Assembly: GCA_963820795.1 (NCBI GenBank)
Contig: CAWGBJ010000010.1
Span: 434,001 to 498,000 of the forward strand
Length of the DNA stretch: 64,000 nt
Source of the DNA: Roseiarcus sp963820795
Lineage (GTDB): Bacteria > Pseudomonadota > Alphaproteobacteria > Rhizobiales > Beijerinckiaceae
Direction of reading: 5' to 3'
Below, piece by piece: positions 57,780 to 64,000 of the stretch; positions within the stretch are counted from its first letter, which is position 1, and each line of letters starts with the position of its first letter. The notes beneath the pieces are model-generated. The model worked only from the letters and a program-made list of their open reading frames with translations. It made no database searches and was not told the origin of the DNA. A program made the translations under genes and the position numbers.

Positions 57780-58700
57780 CGCCAGCGCGCCAGCTCGGCG
57801 TCGCTCTTGCTGAGAAGAGGTCGCACCAGGCTCTGAAAGGCCTGCACCAGCGTCGAATAGGGAATGTCGCGCTTGTACTGGTCGAACTTGCCCGAGGCGA
57901 ACAGCCCGCGCGGCGGCACAAGCGCCTTGTGCAGTTCATTGACGACGGATGATTTGCCGATGCCGGAATAGCCCGAGACCAGAACCAGCTCCGGCGCGCC
58001 GCTCTCGACCACGCGATCGAAGGCGGCGAGCAGCGTTTCGACCTCGCGCTCTCTGCCGTACAGCTTCTCCGGGATCATGAGCCGATCGGGCGCGTCGCGT
58101 TCGCCAAGCGCAAACGGTTCGATGCGCCCGTGACGCTCCCATTCGGCGAGGCAGCGTCGCAGATCGTGCTCAAGGCCGGCGGCGGTCTGGTAGCGCTCCT
58201 CGGCCGTCTTGGCGAGAAGCTTCATGACGATCTCGGAGATAGCGACCGGGACGCTCTCCAGCCGCTCCGCCGGCGCCACAGGCTTTCGGGCGACATGGCA
58301 GTGGACCCATTCCATCGGATCGGCGGCGCTGAACGGCAGACGGCCGGTGAGCATCTGATAGAACATGACGCCGAGCGCATAGAGGTCGCTGCGCGAGTCG
58401 ATCGAGCGGTTCATGCGTCCGGTCTGTTCGGGCGCCATATAGGCGAGCGTGCCGGCGATGACCTCGGGCGGCTCAGGCGCCTGACGCTCGCGCGGCAGAC
58501 GCGAGGCGATGCCGAACCCGGTGAGCCGCGTCCGTCCGTCGGCGCAGTTGACTAGGATATTGGCTGGCTTGATGTCCTTATGGACGAGGCCGCGCCGGTG
58601 CGCCTCGCCCAGCGCGGCGGCGATGCCGATAGCGAGGCGCAGGAACCGTCCCGCTTCCATCGGCGCGCCGATGAGTCGCGCAAGCGGCTCGCCGCCCGGA
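57780..58700 (-). repeat. near-identical tract shared with first giant gene (inverted copy)
   Basis: Partner of the tract at 30541-31470. The first 120 bases at the 58700 end match exactly. The two tracts are inverted and about 26 kb apart, so recombination between them could flip the intervening segment. Confidence 0.85.
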
Positions 58701-58979
58701 TCCTCGAGCAGCAGAGCCGCTCGACCGCCTTGGCGGGTAAATGCGAGCGGACGTGCCGCCCATGCGGAGTCGAGTTCGTCCCTCAGGTCATATTCATGAG
58801 CGAGGCGATCGAGCGCAGCCGATAGCGGGCGCTCCGCGACGGGCGACACGGCCAGTACCGCGTTGCGGCGGCCGTCTCCATCCGCGCGCCATCCGCGGCA
58901 GAAGACGTATTCGCCGTCCTCCCACGAGAACTCCAAGATTACGAACCCCATCAGCGTCGAACTGAAAGGATGGGTTCAA

Positions 58980-59408
58980 TTACCAGAACTCCTGTTCGGC
59001 CTTGCGCGCGATACTGCATGACTTTGCCGTCGAACGGGGGCCGGAGCAAGCTCAGGAGTCCCTGCAACCGGGCGCCGCAGCCGTCGACCTTCCTCCGGCT
59101 CATAACCTATGCCGGCCGTTCGGCCTGCCTGGTCCACGCTCTGGCTGTCGATGACCGCCCTCGGCCGGCTGCCAGCGCGGCAATCCCGGCCCGTTGGCAA
59201 GCGCAGCGGCAATGGTCTTCGCTTTGTGGGCGTTTATTTAGATTTAGTTCGCTTGATTTGGCTTGGACAGCCACCGATGCAACAACAAATAACGTGCTCG
59301 TCATAGTCGGTTTGGACGTTTCTGCTCAGAGTCCGACGCAACGCGTCGCGGAAATTGCAAGAGTACAGAAGCGCATTCCGTCAAACGCTCGCTTTGAAGG
59401 AGGCAGCA
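58980..59408. other. intergenic region upstream of copy 2
   Basis: About 430 bases between divergent genes. It holds the conserved upstream block at 59020-59049. No supported gene; an AT-richer part at 59230-59300 may contain the promoter of the exported protein at 59409. Confidence 0.4.
59020..59049 (-). promoter_or_regulatory. upstream block conserved with copy 1 of the giant kinase gene
   Basis: Read on the minus strand: TTGCTCCGGCCC, a short step, then GACGGCAAAGTC, matching 30180-30209. It lies about 40 bases before the ancestral start (MNPSF) and about 70 before the ATG now in frame. Confidence 0.4.
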
Positions 59409-59931
59409 ATGTCAGTATCAGGCGCGTCGCCGTCCCCTCCCACGCTCAGAGGTCTTCTGGCGGGCGGCCTCATCGGCGCTATGGTCGTATGGTCGCAGAT
59501 CGGCCTGGCCGAGTCGGACGGTCCATTTGCCGAGTTTTCAGGCAACTGGCGAGGGGCTGGCCACGTCGTCGCTGCCGACGGCCATCGCGAGCAGAATTCG
59601 CTGCCGCGGCGGCTACTCGCTTGCAGAGCACGGCGAGGCTGTCAGCCAAACGCTTGTCTGCGCCAGTGACAGCTATCGGTTCAACATCAACAGCTATGTT
59701 GTCGCTGATGGCCGCAATGTCCGGGGCCATTGGCAAGAGACAACGCACCAAGTGGAAGGCGAGCTGACAGGCTCGATCGCCGACGGGCGGTTCGAAGGCA
59801 ACGTCGTCGGGACGAGTTTTACCGCGGAGATATCTCTGAGGTCGACTGGACGCAGACAAACGGTGAGCATCAGACCTAAGGGTGGAGATATCGCGTCTGT
59901 GGACGTCGTCCTGGCGCGGGCGGAAAGCTGA
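59409..59931 (+). pseudogene. exported conserved hypothetical protein, single frameshift
   Basis: A secreted protein I recall as common in Rhizobiales, function unknown. A signal-like N-terminus (LRGLLAGGLIGAMVVWSQIG, ending GLAES) precedes FAEFSGNWRGAGHVVAADGH. The frame changes near 59590: RIRCRGGYSLAEHGEAVSQT, LVCASDSYRFNINSYVVADG and RGHWQETTHQVEGELTGSIA follow in the next frame, ending DVVLARAES. One extra C in GAGCAGAATTCGC explains it. The span is 3n+1, about 173 residues. A perfect AAGGAGG site six bases upstream fixes the ATG. Confidence 0.75.
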
Positions 59932-60169
59932 CTCTGTCAGCGGCGCGGATGCGGCAAGTTCCGTTCGGGAGCGGAGGCGCGCAGCAATCCGTATTTACGG
60001 TCCTTAACACGTCTTTAGTGGCCGCGGGGGCTGCCGCTCGTACCCTTGCCGACGCAATCGGATGCCGCGCCTTGGCGCGCGACGCCGAGCGGGCGCCGGC
60101 GCTCCAGGCGGAAGCAACTCCCAGCCGCCGTCGATTACATATCCGCTCTCAACGACGGATCTTAGGAGA

Positions 60170-60560
60170 TCACAAGCGCAGGCTGGCCCAAAGGCATCGC
60201 GGCGCGAGACCGAGCCACGCAGGCCGGAGCAACGGGGCAACGTCAGGACCACGCGGCCGGACCCAGCGAAAAGCGCCGCGCGGTCGACCGAGATCACACT
60301 CGGGATCGTCTGCGCGGGACTGGTGAGCCATTTGGTTTTCCCGGTTCACCTTGCCCCCAAGCTCATCGCGGTGGCCGAGCAACTCTTTCACCGCGTCGAT
60401 CGGTTTGGTGAAATGGCGATGAACCCGGCGGCCGATCAGGGGCAACTCGCCTCCGAAGGGAAGGGGCTCGCCGAGGGCCTCGGAACGGTCGAGACAATGC
60501 GGTTCAATGGGCAACTTGCTGCAAGCGCCCAGACGCCAACCCGACGTACGGCTTCTCGCG
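60170..60560 (+). pseudogene. FUSC-family fragment
   Basis: An internal piece resembling FUSC efflux proteins: STEITLGIVCAGLVSHLVFP then VHLAPKLIAVAEQLFHRVDR and the following helical stretch to LGTVETMRFNG. In complete relatives this part follows the first membrane half (compare RASEICIGIVCAGIVLAG in the gene at 47741). Neither the first half nor the second half can be traced here, and no start is visible. It appears to be a remnant of a second FUSC gene. The call rests on one motif block. Confidence 0.4.
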
Positions 60561-60770
60561 ATCCTTGACGGCAAAGCAGGTTGCGCGCTTTGGAATAGGA
60601 GCGCTCGGGCTCCGGAACCGGCTGCTGGCGCGGAGGAGCGAATTTGAACAGGAAGCCAGGTCCGGTGGGCGGCAGCTGGCGCGCTGTCGATGGGCGCTGC
60701 TGCCTCCACGCCAGTAAACGGAGCGCAAGCGTGATCGAGGTGGTGCAAACTTCGAAGAAGGGAGCTTCCA

Positions 60771-62442
60771 ATGAAAGCTGCTAGTCTGCTCGTCGCTGCG
60801 TTGGAGAACGAGGGCGTCAAGCAGATCTTCGGAGTCCCGGGGGAAGAAAATCTCGATGTCGTCGAAGCGCTGCGCCGCTCGGCGATCAAGTTGGTCGTGA
60901 CGCGGCATGAACAAGCGGCGGCGTTCATGGCCGCCACGCATGGTCGGCTGACCGGCGAGCCTGGAGTTTGCCTTTCTACGCTGGGGCCGGGCGCGCTCAA
61001 TCTGACGACGGGCGCCGCCTACGCCCTTCTCGGCGCGATGCCGATGATCATGATCACGGGCCAGAAAGGCGTCCTCAGCCGCAAGCAGGCTCGCTTCCAG
61101 GTCGTCGACATCGTCTCGACGATGACGCCGCTGACCAAGATGGCCCATCAGATCGTCAGCCCGGCGACGATCCCCGCGATCGTGCGGGAGGCCTTCCGCG
61201 TCGCGCGGCAGGAGAGACCGGGCCCGGTCCATCTCGAATTGCCGGAGGACATCGCGGCGGAGGAGGCGCCGGAGATTTCGCCCGTTCCGCTTCACCCGAT
61301 CGCGCTGCCCATCGCGCCTTCTGCTGCGCTGGACCGTGCGGCCAAGCTGATCCTCGAGGCTGAGCGCCCCCTGGTGATGCTGGGCGCGGCCGCGAGCCGT
61401 CCGCGCCTGGCGGACGCCTTGTCGGATTTCGTGAAGCGCCTGCAACTCCCCTTCTTCAACACGCAGATGGGCAAGGGCGCCGTCAGCGGCGGATCCGGAC
61501 TCTACTTGGGCACCGCCGCCCTGTCGGAGCGCGATTACGTCCATGACGCGATCGACCGCGCCGATCTGATCATCTCGATCGGTCACGATACAGTGGAAAA
61601 ACCACCGTTCTTGATGGGACCAGGCGGACCGAGGGTCCTGCATGTGGGCTATCTCCCTGCCACGGTCGAGGAGGTGTACTTCCCGCATGCGGAGCTCATT
61701 GGCGATGTCGGTCCGACGCTCGCGCTCTTGGCCGACCGCCTCGAAGGCGAGCTGCCGAGGGCTGGCGCGCTCTTGCCGTTGCGCGAGCAGATTCTCGCGC
61801 GCATAGGCGAACGGGCGGAGGAAAGCCGCTTTCCGCTGACGCCGCAGCGCATCGTCCGCGATGTCCGGCAGGCAATGCCGGAGGACGGCATCGTCTGCCT
61901 CGACAATGGCATGTACAAGATCTGGTTCGCCCGCAACTACCGCACGCGCGTCGCCAACACGCTTCTGCTCGACAACGCGCTGGCGACAATGGGGGCCGGG
62001 CTGCCTTCGGCGATGATGGCCGCGATGCTCCATCCGACCCGACGCGTGCTCGCGGTGTGCGGCGACGGCGGGTTCATGATGAACTCGCAGGAGCTGGAGA
62101 CGGCGGTGCGTCTCGGGCTCAATCTCGTCGTGCTGATCGTGCAGGACAATGCCTTCGGGATGATCCGCTGGAAGCAGGCTGTGGACGGCTTTCCCGATTT
62201 CGGCATGACCTTCGGCAACCCCGACTTCGTCGCCTACGCCAAGGCCTACGGCGCCGGGGCTAGCCAAGTGGAAAGCGGCGGATGGGCTGGCGCCGACGCT
62301 CGAAGCCGCCTTTGCCGGCGGCGGGGTCCATCTTGTCGCCGTGCCGATCGATTATTCGGAGAACATCCGGGTCCTGGTGGATGAGTTGCGCGCCCACGCG
62401 AAGGCGACGAGCAAGCATGATCGAGGTCGCTCAGGCTTTTGA
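60771..62442 (+). pseudogene. acetolactate synthase large-subunit-like TPP enzyme, late frameshift
   Basis: A TPP-dependent enzyme of the acetolactate synthase/AlsS group (two pyruvate to acetolactate). The N-terminal domain has FGVPGEENLDVVEAL and VVTRHEQAAAFMAATHGRLT with the catalytic Glu; the C-terminal TPP motif is VCGDGGFMMNSQELETAV followed by VQDNAFGMIRWKQ. The sense is lost near 62260 and recovered in the next frame as ADGLAPTLEAAFAGGGVHLV and VPIDYSENIRVLVDELRAHA. The span is 3n+1, about 556 residues. The ATG follows a GGGAG site. An aldehyde dehydrogenase remnant overlaps its 3' end. Confidence 0.88.
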
Positions 62443-62630
62443 TCGGGCGCCGATCGCCCAACTTGACGACGACGATGCGGCGAAGCTCGACCGCGAGATC
62501 GAGGCCGCCCGACGGCTCTTTGCAGATCGGCGCGCGTGGCTGAAACCGCATGCGTATCGAGATCCTCCGGAAGCTCGCAGTCCTGATGGAGAGCAAGCGC
62601 GGACGTCGGATCGCGCGCGAGGGCGGTGCG
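62417..62630 (+). pseudogene. aldehyde dehydrogenase N-terminal remnant
   Basis: MIEVAQAFDRAPIAQLDDDD, ARRLFADRRAWLKPH, then in a new frame RIEILRKLAVLMESKRGRRI and AREGG follow the N-terminal order of NAD(P)-dependent aldehyde dehydrogenases. Homology stops at about 62630, and neither the Cys active site nor the cofactor-binding region exists downstream. It overlaps the synthase-like gene, as expected for a former operon. Truncated and certainly inactive. Confidence 0.55.
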
Positions 62631-62787
62631 CGAGATATGCCCGTATTCTCGCGCAACGCGCGGCAACATCGATGTGACGATCAGTCCTGTTTGAGCGGGT
62701 CTGACCTGAGTTTTGCTTCGCAGCGGCCGCGCCCTGGGGACTAACCTGCTCGAACCTGAACTCGTCGCAAACGCGAGCGGCGCGGGC

Positions 62788-63663
62788 CTAGCCTCCTTTC
62801 GGGCGAACCAGCGGCGCTGGCGCGACACTGTCTTCGGGCACAAAGAAATCGACCCCGAGATCGTGGGTCGGATCGACGCGATAATGGTCAAATTCGGTGA
62901 CGCCGTTAGCGGCGAGGAACGTATCGTCGATCAGGAAGCGGCCGGTGAACTCCCGCGCCGGCTTGCCGAATATGAGATAGGCGGCGTCCGCCACAATTTC
63001 GGGCGTGCGCGAGGCGCGCACCAAAGCGTCGCCGCCGAGCAGGTTCTGCACTGCCGCCGTCGCGATCATCGTGCGCGGCCAAAGAGCGTTGACGGCGACG
63101 CCTCGATTGCGGAATTCGCCGGCCAAGCCGAGCACGACGAGACTCATGCCGTATTTCGCCATTGAATAGGCGGTGTGGCCGGCGAACCACTTCTCCTTCA
63201 TGTCGAGCGGCGGCGACAGCATCAGGATGTGCGGATTCTCGGCCTGGAACAGATAGGGCGCCGCGAATTTAGACACCATGAACGTGCCTCGCGCATTGAT
63301 CTGGTGCATGAGATCGAAGCGCTTCATCTCGGTCGCCTGGCTGTCGGTCAGCGAGATCGCGCTCGCATTGTTGACGACGATGTCGATGCCGCCGAAATGG
63401 TGCGCGGTTTCATCCAGAGCGTGGCGCACGGCCGCCTCATCGCGCACGTCGACAATGATCGGCAAAGCATTGCCGCCAGCGGCCTCGATCTCTTTGGCGG
63501 CGGTGTAGATCGTGCCGGCCAATTTTGGATTGATCTCGGCGGTCTTGGCGGCGATGGCGATGTTGGCGCCGTCGCGCGCCGCGCGCAGGCCGATGGCGAG
63601 ACCGATGCCGCGCGACGCGCCGGTGATAAACAGCGTTTTTCCCTTGAGCGTCGGCGCCGACAT
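62788..63663 (-). CDS. SDR-family oxidoreductase (HSDL2-like)
   Basis: A 291-residue NAD(P)-dependent short-chain dehydrogenase. The dinucleotide loop is FITGASRGIGLAI, the NNAS motif is VVNNASAISL, and the catalytic Tyr-Lys are in YSMAKYG; the Ser is in LMLSPPLDMK. The pattern TGASRGIG...AKTAEINPKLAGTIYTAAKE resembles HSDL2-type proteins, thought to act on lipid-related substrates. The start MSAPTLKGK is preferred to MYGRAAM six codons earlier. It is complete and stands alone at the right end of the window, convergent with the decayed operon. Confidence 0.88.
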   Translation of the reverse strand: MSAPTLKGKTLFITGASRGIGLAIGLRAARDGANIAIAAKTAEINPKLAGTIYTAAKEIEAAGGNALPIIVDVRDEAAVRHALDETAHHFGGIDIVVNNASAISLTDSQATEMKRFDLMHQINARGTFMVSKFAAPYLFQAENPHILMLSPPLDMKEKWFAGHTAYSMAKYGMSLVVLGLAGEFRNRGVAVNALWPRTMIATAAVQNLLGGDALVRASRTPEIVADAAYLIFGKPAREFTGRFLIDDTFLAANGVTEFDHYRVDPTHDLGVDFFVPEDSVAPAPLVRPKGG

Positions 63664-63681
63664 TGCGGCCCTCCCGTACAA

Positions 63682-64000
63682 TTCGAATTGATGTTCGGCA
63701 ACGGCCCAAATTTAACGCAGCACCCACCATGAGCGCAGCGAGCGCCAAATCGCAAGTCCCATTCAACTCGACGATCGATCCTTCGCCTGCGCAAATGGAG
63801 GGTGCTCGCGCGGCTGATGGCGCGCCCTCACACACCGTACGGAATAGCACGAAAACTGGCTGGAGGCGGCTGTCGTTCGATGGAGCGCGACTGAGCCGGG
63901 CGAAAGCAGCGCAATTCCAACCCCGAACGGCCGGTCGCGGATCGCGAACGGCCCGTCGCCGCGGGAACCCGAAAGTCAATTTCGACCGCGCCCGCGCACA
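63682..64000. other. end of window without a supported gene
   Basis: About 320 bases upstream of the SDR gene. Short frames on both strands show no recognisable protein or ribosome binding site. A gene beginning beyond the window edge cannot be excluded. Confidence 0.35.

Larger units (their letters stand above)
51927..58951 (-). pseudogene. giant kinase-like / AAA ATPase / GAF-multi-PAS sensor histidine kinase (copy 2), frameshifted
   Basis: The paralogue of the protein at 30262, with the same kinase-like (HKD kept, GFG for DFG), AAA (GYSGIGKS), GAF and histidine-kinase order, but about five PAS units instead of one. The main frame runs 2195 residues to LRWMNRPAPNLDEVG; the ATPase domain (VRRIRDLIKGAPPRDDQ to GLGLGLSI) is in the next frame after a probable one-base loss near 52490. 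Against copy 1, three extra bases between 57655 and 57765 garble about 35 residues and then restore the frame. A further extra base near 58925 cuts off the original start (MNPSFQFDADGV), so translation may begin at 58951. His in IAHEVNQP is retained. Function depends on whether the shifts are real. Confidence 0.85.

Noticed and set aside
1..64000. CRISPR arrays, rRNA genes, prophage or conjugation genes
   Set aside because: No regularly spaced repeats, no rRNA-like sequence, and no phage structural or transfer genes were recognised.

Overview
The window is GC-rich and densely coded, and reads like the chromosome of an alphaproteobacterium, most likely Hyphomicrobiales/Rhizobiales (Bradyrhizobium, Beijerinckiaceae or Methylocystaceae type). 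Supporting signs are an Omp2-type rhizobial porin, a single long Rsh (p)ppGpp synthetase/hydrolase, a BTLCP transglutaminase-like protease, a MaoC-Ptb fusion next to a PPK2, an SdhE-like factor and a pdxJ-acpS pair. Genus cannot be fixed from the sequence alone.

Layout. 0-12 kb: small hypotheticals, structured intergenic DNA, an APH-like/P-loop kinase fusion, MaoC-Ptb, PPK2, a frameshifted Kup potassium transporter, a BTLCP protease, and rsh followed closely by a gamma-glutamylcyclotransferase-like gene. 12-17 kb: porin, a phenol-pathway-type outer-membrane protein and a cytochrome P450 with an apparent Tat signal. 17.8-19.2 kb: ECF sigma factor overlapping a small CxxC membrane protein, then an ICMT-like methyltransferase. 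19.4-20.6 kb: a broken IS5-type element beside a decayed thermonuclease gene. 20.6-29.8 kb: threonine-dehydratase-like enzyme, GntP-type permease, patatin, AI-2E permease, metallophosphoesterase, acpS, pdxJ, pyrE, a cupin and tRNA-Thr(TGT).

30-59 kb is the most unusual part. Two giant paralogous proteins (kinase-like, AAA ATPase, GAF, PAS, histidine kinase) lie about 21.5 kb apart in opposite orientation. They share an almost identical tract near the 5' end, and both kinase-like domains lack the usual catalytic residues. Between them lie poxB, a LuxR-type response regulator, a winged-helix regulator, and a plus-strand run of sdhE-C-D-A-B, malic enzyme, fumC, then a FUSC/DUF1656/HlyD efflux set. 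The sdh-to-FUSC part is full of frameshifts; sdhB loses its 3' end, and malic enzyme and fumC lose their 5' ends. 59-64 kb holds a frameshifted secreted protein, a FUSC remnant, a frameshifted acetolactate-synthase-like enzyme, an aldehyde dehydrogenase remnant and an SDR.

Frameshifts recur across the window. Eight genes have a span of 3n+1 bases, and where the site can be located it usually looks like one extra base. This could be insertion-biased consensus error or real decay, and that question should be settled before any gene here is called dead.
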